DNA of 64,000 nucleotides from an uncultured Ruminococcus sp. (GCA_904377845.1 CAJFGR010000006.1:1-64000), one strand, 5' to 3'. Numbered from the stretch's first letter, positions 16,813 through 26,584 are shown. The notes: generated from the sequence alone by a model not told the origin. Numbers and translations are program-made.

Positions 16813-18639
16813 ATGGATTTCTACGGATTTTACACGGGAAAAATATTTGATGCGCATAAGTATCTGGGGGCGCATATCAGAAAAGGAAAAGATGGCAAAG
16901 CAGAAGGAGTCGTATTCCGGACTTTTGCGCCGTCGGCGTCGCGGATCTCCGTGATTGGGGAGTTTAACGGATGGACAGAAAGTCCGATGGAGAAAGTACA
17001 TGACGGAAATTTCTGGGAGCTCGTATCAGAGGCGGCAGAGCCCGGCATGATGTACAAGTACCGGATCTATGACCGCGCGGGGAACTGGATCGACCACTGT
17101 GATCCCTATGGATACGGGATGGAGCTGCGGCCGAATACAGCGTCCATCATCCGGGATATGGATACATATCAGTTTCATGATGATAAATGGATGAAAAAAA
17201 GATCGGATCACAGGAAACAGCCGCTGAATATTTATGAACTGCATTTCGGCTCCTTTAAGAAGCCGTCGGATGAACCGGACGCTTGGTACGATTATGAGGA
17301 GATGGCGGATATCCTGATTCCGTATCTGAAAGAGAACGGGTACAATTATCTGGAGATTATGCCTCTTTGCGAATATCCCTGCGATGAATCATGGGGGTAT
17401 CAGGGAACAGGATTTTTCAGTCCGACTTCCAGATACGGGACAGCGGATCAGCTGAAGGGTTTTGTGGATGCCTGCCACAAAAATGAGATCGGCATTATTC
17501 TTGACTTTGTCCCCGTGCACTTCGCGGTGGACGGCTATGCGCTGGCAAATTATGACGGGACGGCGCTGTATGAGTATCCCCATTCGGATGTGGGAGACAG
17601 TGAGTGGGGCAGCAGGAATTTCATGCATTCCCGCGGGGAAGTGCGGAGCTTCCTTCAGTCCGCGGCGGAATACTGGCTGGAGGAATACCATATGGACGGC
17701 CTGCGGATGGATGCGATCAGCCGCGCAATCTACTGGCAGGGAATGCCGGAGCGGGGCGTGAATTCCAATGCGGTCGAATTTTTAAGGTATATGAATCAGG
17801 GATTAAAAGAACGCCACCCGTCGGTCATACTGGCGGCGGAGGATTCCACTTCATTTCCGGGAGTCACGAAACCGGTGAAAGAGGGCGGACTCGGCTTTGA
17901 TTATAAATGGGATATGGGCTGGATGAACGATACGCTGGATTATTTCCGGACAGCGCCTGAATATCGCGCAAGAGATTATCACAAGCTGACGTTTTCCATG
18001 ATGTACTACTATGATGAGCGGTATCTGCTCCCCCTGTCACATGACGAAGTTGTACACGGCAAGGCGACGATCCTCCAGAAAATGTACGGGGATTATGAAA
18101 TGAAATTCCCGCAGGCGAGGGCGTTTTATATGTACATGTACGCGCATCCGGGCAAGAAGCTCAACTTCATGGGAAATGAACTGGGACATTTCAGGGAGTG
18201 GGATGAAAAGAGAGAGCTGGACTGGAATCTTCTCGACTACCCGGCTCATCAGGATTTCCACAGATTTATGGAAGACCTGAACCGCTTCTATCTGGAACAC
18301 CCGGCATTTTCTGAAATGGATTATGATGCGGAAGGCTTCGAGTGGCTGGAATGTCATGCAGAGGAAAAATGCGTCTATGTATTCGAGCGGAGAAGTGAAA
18401 AGGAGCGGATCATGGCAGTCTTTAACTTCTCTGACGAGGAGCAGGAGATTGAGATCCGGAGCAAAGATATAAAGGAACTGAAAAAAGTGTTCAGCAGTGA
18501 ATATAAAGGTTACGGAGGGGCGGAAGAGAAGCAGAGCAAGGCTGTAAAGATCAAAAAGGGCAGCTGTTCATTCCGGCTGAAACCTTTTTCGGCAGAATAC
18601 TATGATGCCAGAGGTATTTCCCCCAACATCATATCATAA
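16813..18639 (+). CDS. glgB: 1,4-alpha-glucan (glycogen) branching enzyme, GH13
   Basis: GlgB cuts alpha-1,4 chains and re-attaches them by alpha-1,6 bonds. The 608-residue protein starts at ATG 16813, seven bases after AGAGG. Residues 1-110 are an E-set/CBM48 domain. The GH13 barrel carries nucleophile Asp300 (D-G-L-R-M-D), acid Glu343 (L-A-A-E-D-S) and Asp411 (S-H-D-E-V-V-H-G-K). A beta-sandwich closes the protein. The Y-E-L-H-F-G-S-F segment and E-S-W-G-Y-Q are also typical. No other glycogen gene is nearby, so it stands alone. A strong terminator follows. Confidence 0.93.
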   Translation: MDFYGFYTGKIFDAHKYLGAHIRKGKDGKAEGVVFRTFAPSASRISVIGEFNGWTESPMEKVHDGNFWELVSEAAEPGMMYKYRIYDRAGNWIDHCDPYGYGMELRPNTASIIRDMDTYQFHDDKWMKKRSDHRKQPLNIYELHFGSFKKPSDEPDAWYDYEEMADILIPYLKENGYNYLEIMPLCEYPCDESWGYQGTGFFSPTSRYGTADQLKGFVDACHKNEIGIILDFVPVHFAVDGYALANYDGTALYEYPHSDVGDSEWGSRNFMHSRGEVRSFLQSAAEYWLEEYHMDGLRMDAISRAIYWQGMPERGVNSNAVEFLRYMNQGLKERHPSVILAAEDSTSFPGVTKPVKEGGLGFDYKWDMGWMNDTLDYFRTAPEYRARDYHKLTFSMMYYYDERYLLPLSHDEVVHGKATILQKMYGDYEMKFPQARAFYMYMYAHPGKKLNFMGNELGHFREWDEKRELDWNLLDYPAHQDFHRFMEDLNRFYLEHPAFSEMDYDAEGFEWLECHAEEKCVYVFERRSEKERIMAVFNFSDEEQEIEIRSKDIKELKKVFSSEYKGYGGAEEKQSKAVKIKKGSCSFRLKPFSAEYYDARGISPNIIS

Positions 18640-18671
18640 GACCAGACAAAATACAGGCGACAGCGGACAAA

Positions 18672-18719
18672 GAAAAGGGACAGGAAATAAATCAGAATGG
18701 ATTTATTCTGTCCCTTTTC
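18672..18719. terminator. Bidirectional terminator between glgB and the AraC gene
   Basis: A 12-bp stem (GAAAAGGGACAG at 18672 with CTGTCCCTTTTC at 18708) encloses a second 7-bp stem (ATAAATC/GATTTAT). The U/A-rich flanks let it work for both converging genes. It overlaps the last codons of the AraC-type gene. Confidence 0.75.
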
Positions 18720-19557
18720 CTGTGACCTGATTCCGGCTCTTTTTTCTGTATATTGAGGGCGCGTCTTCGAATTCTTTTTTGAACAGCCTTGAAAAAGCAA
18801 GCTGATCGTCAAAGCCCAGAGAGCCGGAGATCACAGAAATCGGAAGCGCGGTGGTCGTCAGAAGACGGCAGGCTTTCTTCAGCTTCAGATCCATCAGATA
18901 TTTTTTCGGAGACACGCCGAATTTTTCGTGGAAAATACGGGTCATATAATTCGGGTGGATACCGAAGTTCTTAGCCACATCTTTTAATACAATTTTCTCT
19001 GCATAGTTCGTATCAAGATAAAACTTTACCTCATCTGCGACAGAATCCTTTCCCCAGCTTTCTTCCTGAAACCCGATGTCTTCAAAAAGCCGGGACATAA
19101 TGGAGTAGAGGATGCCGTTTGCCTGGAAAAACTGGCTGGTGGGATTTCCGCCCATGGCAAGAATCTCAAATATGGATTTTTTATATTTCTCTACATCCAG
19201 CCCGTGGATAATATAAACGTCATCTATGGACGTCATGATCTGGTAGAGGTATGTCTCTGAATTAATTCCCAGAAAGGAGATCCATGCATAACACCATGGA
19301 TCTTCTTTTGATGCCTCATAATAGGAAATCCTGCCGGACGGGATGAGAAATGCATCTCCTGCGGAAAGGTGAAATACGTGCTCATTGATATGCAGCACAC
19401 CTTTGCCTTTCAGCACAAAATGAATAAGCTGGTAGGAGCGGAATTTCGGCCCGTAGCTGTATCCGGGAGCGCACTCTTCGTATCCTGCGCTGTAAAAGGA
19501 AAGGTCAGAGGTGGATTTATACAATAATGAATGTTGTGTTTCTTTATATTCTCTCAT
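18703..19557 (-). CDS. AraC-family transcriptional regulator
   Basis: 284 residues from ATG 19557. Longer versions (start at 19593) are possible, but a TATAAT box lies between the two, favouring the short form. Residues about 20-140 are a cupin-type sugar-binding domain (A-P-G-Y-S-Y-G-P-K-F-R-S-Y-Q-L-I-H-F-V; L-S-A-G-D-A-F-L-I-P-S-G). Residues about 185-280 are the double helix-turn-helix (V-A-K-N-F-G-I-H-P-N-Y-M-T-R-I-F; G-S-L-G-F-D-D-Q-L-A-F-S-R-L-F-K-K). It is transcribed away from the GH32/PTS/GH36 operon, so it is very likely the activator of that operon, responding to an imported sugar. Confidence 0.92.
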   Translation of the reverse strand: MREYKETQHSLLYKSTSDLSFYSAGYEECAPGYSYGPKFRSYQLIHFVLKGKGVLHINEHVFHLSAGDAFLIPSGRISYYEASKEDPWCYAWISFLGINSETYLYQIMTSIDDVYIIHGLDVEKYKKSIFEILAMGGNPTSQFFQANGILYSIMSRLFEDIGFQEESWGKDSVADEVKFYLDTNYAEKIVLKDVAKNFGIHPNYMTRIFHEKFGVSPKKYLMDLKLKKACRLLTTTALPISVISGSLGFDDQLAFSRLFKKEFEDAPSIYRKKSRNQVTGKGTE

Positions 19558-19563
19558 GTGCCT

Positions 19564-19592
19564 ATTATAACTTATAAAGTTAGTTTTTTCCA
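19564..19592 (-). promoter_or_regulatory. Candidate promoter of the AraC-type regulator
   Basis: Minus strand TGGAAA (19592-19587) and TATAAT (19569-19564) 17 bases apart. The start of transcription would fall almost on the ATG at 19557, implying a nearly leaderless message. Confidence 0.45.
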
Positions 19593-19686
19593 TATTTTTT
19601 ATTTGAAATGCTATAGGAAATATGCGGAATATGGTGTTAAATATAGCTAAAGGCGCCGGAGAATAATACAGAGAGGAGCTGAGAGG

Positions 19687-21081
19687 TTGGGAAAACGAAG
19701 ACAGCAGTATCATCTGGAACCTGATAGAGGGTTATTGAATGATCCGAACGGACTTACATACTTCAAAGGCAAATATTACGTTTTCTTTCAGTGGAACAGG
19801 TTTTCCAAAGATCATTCCTATAAGGAATGGGGACTTTTCACATCAAAGGATATGATCCGATGGAACTTTGAGGGGAGCGCGCTTCTGCCGGACCAGTACT
19901 GTGACAAGGACGGGACCTATTCGGGAAGCGGATATGTAATAAATGACAGATTATATTTGTTTTATACTGGTAACACAAAAAAGCAGGGCGTGCGGAAAAG
20001 CTATCAGTGCATGGCGGTTTCCGATGACGGCAGAAAATTCCTGAAACTTGGGAGCGTGCTTGAGACGCCCGCTGAATATACGGAACATTTCCGGGATCCG
20101 AAGGTGCTTGGCACGGAAAACAACGGCTATTATATGCTGGCAGGCGGTCAGAGAAAATCGGGCATGGGAGCACTTGCAATCTGCCATTCTGACGACGGAC
20201 TGAATTGGAAATATGCGGGAATGCCTGCAGTGACAGAAAAGTATGAGATGATCGAATGTCCGGATCTGTTTAAACTGGGAGAAAACTATGTTCTTCTGTA
20301 TAATCCGCAGAGCCGGGATAACGAAAAGGATATTCCGCTGGACAGCTTTTCGGCTGTGAAGATCATTGATTTTAATGAAGAGAAGGGTACTTTTTCAGAT
20401 AGCGATCTGGATCAGAATTATGCCCGAATGGATCAGGGGTTTGACTTTTATGCGCCGCAGACATTTGAAGACGGCAGCGGACGCCGGATCCTGTATGCGT
20501 GGATGTCCCGTATGGATGATGCACAGGAAAAAATTTTTGCAGCAGGAGAACCGAATATCCACTGTCTGACTCTTCCGAGAGAACTTAAGGTGGAAGACGG
20601 CAGACTGCTTCAGAAGCCGGTCAGGGAACTGAGACAGATGCTGGGAGAAGAAGTGAAAGCTGTGAGGCAGGAAAAGCCGGCCGCAGAAGCTGGAGAAGGT
20701 TTCACAGCAGAATATGCACTGAGAGGGCGTGCGTTCTGTATGTCGATCGATACGGGAAAAACAGACTGGAGCCGGGAATTTAAGATCGTCTTCCATGGCG
20801 GAGAATCTTCTCTGAGTTACCGCCCCGAAGATCAGCTCGTAATATTTACCAGAAAAAACTGGGTGACGGAAAAGCCGGAGTCAAAGGAATGCCGGATCAA
20901 CGGATTTAAAAATGCCGAAATCTGGGCAGACCGGTCCAGTATGGAGATATTCATAAACAGCGGGAAAACGGTATTTACATCGAGAGTATGGACAGAGGAG
21001 TCCGCTCCGAAGATAGAAATATCGGGAATTCCGGAAGAGATGCAGATAGAAGTTCATGAGATAGATAAAGAGATTCTGTAG
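19687..21081 (+). CDS. GH32 beta-fructosidase, probable sucrose-6-phosphate hydrolase
   Basis: 464 residues with a TTG start (19687), preceded by GAGGAG. GH32 residues are in place: nucleophile Asp19 in L-L-N-D-P-N-G, transition-state Asp137 in F-R-D-P-K, acid Glu190 in I-E-C-P-D-L. A five-bladed propeller is followed by a C-terminal beta-sandwich (about 330-464). No signal peptide, so it acts inside the cell. Directly downstream are PTS IIA and IIBC genes, so the natural substrate is probably sucrose phosphate delivered by that PTS (ScrB-like). This specificity is inferred from context. It is the first gene of the AraC-controlled operon. Confidence 0.92.
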   Translation: MGKRRQQYHLEPDRGLLNDPNGLTYFKGKYYVFFQWNRFSKDHSYKEWGLFTSKDMIRWNFEGSALLPDQYCDKDGTYSGSGYVINDRLYLFYTGNTKKQGVRKSYQCMAVSDDGRKFLKLGSVLETPAEYTEHFRDPKVLGTENNGYYMLAGGQRKSGMGALAICHSDDGLNWKYAGMPAVTEKYEMIECPDLFKLGENYVLLYNPQSRDNEKDIPLDSFSAVKIIDFNEEKGTFSDSDLDQNYARMDQGFDFYAPQTFEDGSGRRILYAWMSRMDDAQEKIFAAGEPNIHCLTLPRELKVEDGRLLQKPVRELRQMLGEEVKAVRQEKPAAEAGEGFTAEYALRGRAFCMSIDTGKTDWSREFKIVFHGGESSLSYRPEDQLVIFTRKNWVTEKPESKECRINGFKNAEIWADRSSMEIFINSGKTVFTSRVWTEESAPKIEISGIPEEMQIEVHEIDKEIL

Positions 21082-21101
21082 AAAGGAACGGAGGTTTTAC
21101 G

Positions 21102-21605
21102 ATGTTATTTTTCAAAAAGAATAAGAAAGAAGACAATAAGAAGCCGGACAGCCAAGTATTATGCGCACCTGTAACGGGGGAAATGGTAAGTCTTGAAGAG
21201 GTGCCTGACCCGGTGTTCTCTTCCGGAACGATGGGGAAAGGCGTCGGATTTCAGCCTGAAAAGAATGAAATATGCGCTCCGTGTGACGGTAAGATCATTA
21301 TGATTGCGGATACACTTCACGCATTCGGCATGGAGACAGAGTGCGGCGCGGAGCTTCTGATCCACATCGGTCTGGATACCGTTGACCTGAACGGAGAAGG
21401 ATTTAAGAAACTGGCGCGGGAGGGACAGAAAGTTTCCTGCGGAACACCGGTTATATCCGCTGACATGGCCTTTATGAAAGAGAAAGGCATTGTAATGACA
21501 ACGCCTATGGTTGTGACGAACAGTGATGAGTTCGAACTGGAGATTCGTGACTGCGGCGATGTGGCAGCAGGAGAGACTGAAGTGATGGTATGCAGAAGGA
21601 AATAA
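21102..21605 (+). CDS. PTS glucose-family EIIA component
   Basis: A 167-residue single-domain EIIA of the glucose/sucrose superfamily (crr-like). It receives phosphate from HPr on His88 in L-L-I-H-I-G-L-D-T-V and passes it to EIIB. His73 in T-L-H-A-F-G is the second conserved active-site histidine. Residues 20-150 make the domain; the first 17 are a lysine-rich tail. It lies 20 bases after the GH32 gene and 34 bases before the matching IIBC gene, so it is the dedicated IIA of this sugar PTS. Confidence 0.94.
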   Translation: MLFFKKNKKEDNKKPDSQVLCAPVTGEMVSLEEVPDPVFSSGTMGKGVGFQPEKNEICAPCDGKIIMIADTLHAFGMETECGAELLIHIGLDTVDLNGEGFKKLAREGQKVSCGTPVISADMAFMKEKGIVMTTPMVVTNSDEFELEIRDCGDVAAGETEVMVCRRK

Positions 21606-21639
21606 GAGTAAAGTAGAAAATAACAGGAGGGAATATAAC

Positions 21640-23037
21640 ATGACAGATAAAGAACTGGCTGTAAAAATCGTTGAACTTGTCGGCGGAAAAGAAAATATCG
21701 TATCCGTCCGTCATTGTGCTACAAGGTTGAGAATTATCGTATCTGATAAAGAAAAGATTCAGACAAAGGAAGTGGAAAATCTGGACAAAGTAAAAGGATC
21801 CTTTTTTAATTCCGGACAGTATCAGATCATCCTCGGCACAGGACTGGTAAACAGGATCTATGATGAGACTGTAAAGATTACCGGCGGCGCGGATGCCGGA
21901 GAATCATCTGAAGAGAAAAAGGAAGTTGTGTACGGAAATAAATTCCAGAGAGCCATCCGTATGTTTTCGGATGTATTCGTTCCGATCATTCCGGTGCTGG
22001 TCGCTACAGGTCTCTTTATGGGACTCAGAGGTCTTCTGACACAGGATGCGGTTCTCGGGCTGTTCGGCATGACGCCGGATGATGTGCCGGCATCGTTGCT
22101 GACATTTACCCAGATCCTGACGGATACAGCGTTCTCATTCCTGCCGGCTCTGGTGTGCTGGTCCACATTCCGCAACTTTGGCGGCAGCCCGGTCATCGGA
22201 ATCGTACTCGGACTTATGCTGGTAAGCTCCAATCTCCCCAGCTCCTATGATGTGGGATCAGGTGCGGCAGAACCTCTGATGTTCTTCGGTTTCATCCCGG
22301 TAGCCGGATACCAGGGCTCTGTACTTCCAGCGTTTGTAACAGGTATCATTACTGCCAAATTTGAAAAATGGCTGCGCAAACATATACCGGATGCGATTGA
22401 TCTGATCGTTACGCCGTTTATCACTCTTCTCGTAGGAATCGTACTTGCACTGTTTGCGATCGGACCGGTTCTGCACTATGTTGAAAACGGAGTGCTGTTC
22501 GTAGTGGAAAAGCTTCTGTTCCTGCCAATGGGAATCGGCGGCCTGATCTACGGATCCTTTGGACAGCTTCTAGGTATTTTCGGTATTCATCATATCCTGA
22601 ACTTCCTTGAGATCAGTATGCTTGCACAGGATGGATGGAATTACTTAAACCCGATCGGAACCTGCGGTAATGTGGCTCAGGCAGGAGCTGTTCTGGCTGT
22701 TGCTATCAAAGCGGCTTCCAACAAGACAAAACAGGTGGCATATCCGTCCTGTCTGTCCGCTCTTCTCGGAATTACAGAGCCTGCTGTGTTCGGTGTGAAC
22801 TTAAGATTTGTAAAGCCGTTCATCATGTCAATGATCGGCGGAGGCGTCGGCGGTTTCCTTGCCTCTCTGTTTAATCTGAGGGCAACAGGAATGTCTATCA
22901 CAGGTATTCCGGGTACACTGCTGTACTTAAATGAACAGCTGCCCCTCTATATTCTTGTAAATGTAGTGTCATTTGCAGTAGCGTTTGTACTCACATTTAT
23001 GTTCGGATTTAATAAGAAGATGGAAGAAAACCAGTAA
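21640..23037 (+). CDS. PTS EIIBC transporter, sucrose/trehalose type
   Basis: 465 residues. The N-terminal EIIB domain (1-80) holds the phosphorylated Cys26 in V-R-H-C-A-T-R-L-R. The EIIC domain (about 105-460) has about ten membrane helices and includes G-I-H-H-I-L-N-F and the substrate-site region G-I-T-E-P-A-V-F-G-V. It imports and phosphorylates a disaccharide. Its EIIA is the separate gene just upstream. GH32 and GH36 genes on either side suggest sucrose or a raffinose-family sugar. Trehalose cannot be excluded by sequence alone. Confidence 0.93.
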   Translation: MTDKELAVKIVELVGGKENIVSVRHCATRLRIIVSDKEKIQTKEVENLDKVKGSFFNSGQYQIILGTGLVNRIYDETVKITGGADAGESSEEKKEVVYGNKFQRAIRMFSDVFVPIIPVLVATGLFMGLRGLLTQDAVLGLFGMTPDDVPASLLTFTQILTDTAFSFLPALVCWSTFRNFGGSPVIGIVLGLMLVSSNLPSSYDVGSGAAEPLMFFGFIPVAGYQGSVLPAFVTGIITAKFEKWLRKHIPDAIDLIVTPFITLLVGIVLALFAIGPVLHYVENGVLFVVEKLLFLPMGIGGLIYGSFGQLLGIFGIHHILNFLEISMLAQDGWNYLNPIGTCGNVAQAGAVLAVAIKAASNKTKQVAYPSCLSALLGITEPAVFGVNLRFVKPFIMSMIGGGVGGFLASLFNLRATGMSITGIPGTLLYLNEQLPLYILVNVVSFAVAFVLTFMFGFNKKMEENQ

Positions 23038-23065
23038 CAGAATAAACGAAATGGAGAATACGGGT

Positions 23066-25243
23066 ATGGATATTACAATTCATCAGAACGGACAGATCAT
23101 ACATATCAGAAACAGTCAGATCAGTTATGTGATGGAAGTTGTTGACGGCAGATACCTTGTACACAGATATTTCGGAAAATCGATCCGCAGATACCGGGGG
23201 ATGGGAGTCCCCCGGTATTTTAAACGCGGATACAGTACGGAACATGAGTGCGGGCAGGAATATGTATCTTTTGACGATTTCCCCTTTGAATACCCTCTTC
23301 GCGGGCACGGTGATTTCCGTATGCCGGCATTTGCCGTGACGCAGGAAAACGGTCTGACGTATTCTGACCTTATCTTTCAAAGCGTAAAGGTATGGGACGG
23401 CAAACCGCAGATCGAAGGACTACCGTCACTGAATGCCGGGAGCCGGGAGGCAAAGACAGTTGAAATCATATGCGCAGATCCGAAGATCGGGCTTAAAGTA
23501 ACACTTTATTACACAGTGATCGGAGAAATCGGAGCTGTGATCCGGCATCAGAAAATAGAAAATACAGGAGATCAGGTGCTGTATCTCCAGAATGCGCAGA
23601 GCTTCTCGATGGAGCTGCCGGCACGGGAGTATGACTTTCTGTCTCTGTACGGCACACACGCAAAAGAAGGAAACAGGGACCGTTTCCGGCTTCATCACGG
23701 AGTCCAGAGAATCGGGAGTGTGCGGGGCAGCAGCAGTTCCCAGCATCAGCCTTTCTTCGCCCTGATGAGTCCGGACGCGTCGGAGGAAAAAGGAGAGGTC
23801 TATGGTTTTCATCTGATTTACAGTGGAAATTTTCTGGCTCAGGCAGAGCGGGATCAGTTCGGAAATGTGAGAGCGCAGATGGGGATTCATCCGGATACAT
23901 TCTGCTGGAAGCTGGCGCCGGGAGAAGCATTTGAGACGCCGGAGGCTGTGCTCAATTACAGCGGCGGAGGTCTGAACCAGATGAGCCATAATTTCCACAG
24001 GCTGTACCGGGAGCATCTCTTTCCGGGGAACTTTGCAGGCAAGACGCGTCCGATCCTGCTGAATTCGTGGGAAGCGATGTACTATGACGTCAGTCTGGAG
24101 AAAATCGAAATTCAGGCTGATCTGGCCAAGAAACTCGGAATGGAACTTTTCGTGCTGGATGACGGATGGTTCCGGGCGGGCAATGACAGCCGCAGCTCTA
24201 TGGGAGACTGGATCTGTAATGAGAAAAAACTGCCCGGCGGTATTGCAAAAGCAGCAGAGATCGTGCACGGGAAAGGCTTGAAATTCGGGCTCTGGTTCGA
24301 GCCGGAAGCAGTCAGCCGGAAGAGCCGCCTTTATGAGATACATCCGGACTGGGCATTAAATGTGCCGGGATACCACATGACAGAAGGCCGGCACGAGTAC
24401 TTGCTGGATCTCTCCAGGGAAGACGTGAGAGACTATCTGAAAGGAATGCTCGACTCCTATCTGAAAAGCGGAGATATCGACTATATTAAGTGGGATATGA
24501 ACCGTCCGCTGACGGATGTAAATTCCGTCCTGCTGTCTGCTGACAGAAAAGGAGAGGCAAGCCACCGATATATCCTCGGACTCTATGACATCCTGGGGTG
24601 GTTAAAAGAAACTTATCCGTCAGTCCTTGTAGAAGGATGCTCAAGCGGCGGAGCAAGATTTGACCCGGGGATGCTGTACTATGTATCCCAGAACTGGGCG
24701 AGTGACAATACGGACGCCTTTGACCGGCTGACGATCCAGTCCGGATTCAGTCTGTTATATCCGCCTGAAGTGATAGGCGCACACGTAAGTATCACCCCCA
24801 ATCACCAGACCGGGAGAGTCACGCCTCTGGATACAAGATATCAGGCGGCAAGACTGTTCAATCTCGGATACGAACTGGACCTGACGAAATGTTCGGAAGA
24901 GGAAAAAGAAAAAATCCGGCATCAGACGGAAGAACACAGAAAAGAGCAGGAACAGCTTATGGGAGGGACATTTTACCGGCATGACGTCCCCAATGACAAC
25001 TATGTCATGTGGTCTGTGGTGACGGAGAAAGTATGCGCTGCGGTGATCTTCCAGAAGTTCTTTGATCCCCTCTGTTCGCACGGGCAGTTCCGCCTGCTGG
25101 GGCTTGATCCGGAAGCGGATTATGAAGATGCAGAGTCGGGAAAAATATGGGGCGGAGATGAACTGATGCAGATCGGGCTCACGGTCCCGCTTGTGAAGGA
25201 GGATTTCCATGCATTTGCAGTGATATTAAGAAGAAAGGTATGA
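23066..25243 (+). CDS. Alpha-galactosidase, GH36
   Basis: 725 residues from ATG 23066, nine bases after GGAG. An in-frame ATG at 23051 lacks a ribosome site. Layout is the GH36 type: N-terminal beta-sandwich, then a TIM barrel with L-D-D-G-W-F, nucleophile Asp477 in I-K-W-D-M-N-R, acid/base Asp547 in A-S-D-N-T-D-A, and E-G-C-S-S-G-G-A-R-F-D. It releases galactose from melibiose, raffinose and stachyose. There is no signal peptide, so its substrate must be imported. As the last gene of the sucrose-type PTS operon it could strip galactose from raffinose-family sugars, leaving sucrose for the GH32 enzyme. Confidence 0.95.
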   Translation: MDITIHQNGQIIHIRNSQISYVMEVVDGRYLVHRYFGKSIRRYRGMGVPRYFKRGYSTEHECGQEYVSFDDFPFEYPLRGHGDFRMPAFAVTQENGLTYSDLIFQSVKVWDGKPQIEGLPSLNAGSREAKTVEIICADPKIGLKVTLYYTVIGEIGAVIRHQKIENTGDQVLYLQNAQSFSMELPAREYDFLSLYGTHAKEGNRDRFRLHHGVQRIGSVRGSSSSQHQPFFALMSPDASEEKGEVYGFHLIYSGNFLAQAERDQFGNVRAQMGIHPDTFCWKLAPGEAFETPEAVLNYSGGGLNQMSHNFHRLYREHLFPGNFAGKTRPILLNSWEAMYYDVSLEKIEIQADLAKKLGMELFVLDDGWFRAGNDSRSSMGDWICNEKKLPGGIAKAAEIVHGKGLKFGLWFEPEAVSRKSRLYEIHPDWALNVPGYHMTEGRHEYLLDLSREDVRDYLKGMLDSYLKSGDIDYIKWDMNRPLTDVNSVLLSADRKGEASHRYILGLYDILGWLKETYPSVLVEGCSSGGARFDPGMLYYVSQNWASDNTDAFDRLTIQSGFSLLYPPEVIGAHVSITPNHQTGRVTPLDTRYQAARLFNLGYELDLTKCSEEEKEKIRHQTEEHRKEQEQLMGGTFYRHDVPNDNYVMWSVVTEKVCAAVIFQKFFDPLCSHGQFRLLGLDPEADYEDAESGKIWGGDELMQIGLTVPLVKEDFHAFAVILRRKV

Positions 25244-25262
25244 AAAAGCCTGTTTGATCTGC

Positions 25263-25304
25263 AGACAGACGGAAACGGCCTATACGGCCAGCTTCCGTCT
25301 GTCT
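25263..25304. terminator. Inverted repeat between the convergent GH36 and MATE genes
   Basis: A 12-bp perfect stem (AGACAGACGGAA at 25263 with TTCCGTCTGTCT at 25293) encloses GGCC/GGCC. It includes the last codons of the MATE gene. The T-run on either side is poor, so it may be a weak two-way terminator. Confidence 0.5.
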
Positions 25305-26584
25305 ACGACCGGTTTTAGAACTACGGCAAGAAATGCCGCCAGTATCCTCGCGATAACCGTACTCCACCAGACCATGATCTGTCCGCCGAAAAGAGGTGGG
25401 AGGATAAGCATAAGAACCAGCATAAGTACAGGTTCAATATAAGTCAGGACATAAGAAAGAGTACTCTCTTCCACGGCGTAGAAGCTTGCCGTAGTTACCC
25501 GGGTGACCGCTACAAAAGGAACAGAGATCAGGAAGATCGGCATAATTCTGGCAATTTCCATATTAACTTCAGGAGATGAGCCGAAGAGGACACCGATATG
25601 ATTTCTTGCTGCAAAGAGAATGACACAGCTTATAACGGCGAGAAAAATACCGCATCCGTATGCCAGCCTTCGTATACTTTTCAGCCTGTTCAGGCTTTTT
25701 TCTCCGTAATAACGGCTGATGATAGGCTGACTTCCGTCTCCGACGCCCTGAAAGAGCAGATATACGATACATATGATATATGCGATGCACGCATAGACCG
25801 CCACGGCCTGATCTCCCCCGTATAATATGCAGAACCTGTTTATGATGATCAGCGATATGTTCGGAGTCATTGTAAGCCCGAACGGGGAAACGCCTACTTT
25901 GAGCACGGATTTTGACAGTGCTCTCAGTTTTGAAATTTCAATATGCAGGGTAAACATTTTCTCGCGCAGGAAATATGCAAGGGCGAACAGGAGTGTTACC
26001 CCCTGCCCGAGGATCGTTGCCAGCGCCGCGCCGGTGAGACCCTGTCCGAATACCCAGACAAACAGGTAGTCAAGGACAACATTGGTGATAAATCCCGCGA
26101 TCATGGATATCATGGCATAGAGCGGGCCTCCGTGGTTGCGGATAAAGGGAACGAGCCCCGTGCTGAGGATCTGTAATACCGCCCCCAGTGCGATGACAGT
26201 ATTATATTCTGCGCCCAGAGAAAGCAGTTCTCCCTCAGCTCCCAGAAGACGCAGGATGGGAGTGTTAAAACCCAAAGTCAGTACAGTCAGGATCACGCTG
26301 CAGATGATCAGCATCCACAGAGTGACTGCCGTGAAATTTCCAGCGCGTTCTTCTTTTTTCTCAGCCATACTGATGGAGTAGTAGACGGCTCCGCCTATGC
26401 CGATCCCGGTGCCCGCAGCCTGAAGAACGGCGGAGACAGGATATGCCACGTTTATGGCGGAAAGTCCGATATCTCCCACGCTGTGTCCCACAAAAAAGCC
26501 GTCCACGATCGCATAGATCCCGGATAATGCAAAGGACAGGACGGAGGGGATCACATATTTCAGGAAAGTCTTCATCTCACTCAT
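25280..26584 (-). CDS. MATE-family multidrug/organic cation efflux transporter
   Basis: 434 residues with about twelve membrane helices in two six-helix halves, as usual for MATE antiporters. The opening L-K-Y-V-I-P-S-V-L-S-F-A-L-S-G-I-Y-A-I-V-D-G-F-F-V-G contains the conserved Asp in the first helix. P-L-Y-A-M-I-S-M-I-A-G-F and Q-G-V-G-D-G-S-Q-P-I-I-S-R-Y-Y-G are typical of both halves. Members export drugs or metabolites against Na+ or H+. The substrate is unknown. It has an unusually perfect promoter upstream and converges on the sugar operon, to which it is probably unrelated. Confidence 0.92.
   Translation of the reverse strand: MSEMKTFLKYVIPSVLSFALSGIYAIVDGFFVGHSVGDIGLSAINVAYPVSAVLQAAGTGIGIGGAVYYSISMAEKKEERAGNFTAVTLWMLIICSVILTVLTLGFNTPILRLLGAEGELLSLGAEYNTVIALGAVLQILSTGLVPFIRNHGGPLYAMISMIAGFITNVVLDYLFVWVFGQGLTGAALATILGQGVTLLFALAYFLREKMFTLHIEISKLRALSKSVLKVGVSPFGLTMTPNISLIIINRFCILYGGDQAVAVYACIAYIICIVYLLFQGVGDGSQPIISRYYGEKSLNRLKSIRRLAYGCGIFLAVISCVILFAARNHIGVLFGSSPEVNMEIARIMPIFLISVPFVAVTRVTTASFYAVEESTLSYVLTYIEPVLMLVLMLILPPLFGGQIMVWWSTVIARILAAFLAVVLKPVVDRRKLAV

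Noticed and set aside
22985..23065. Alpha-galactosidase start at 22985
   Set aside because: It lies inside the IIBC gene, and the first 27 codons are out-of-frame IIBC sequence; 23066 has a proper ribosome site.
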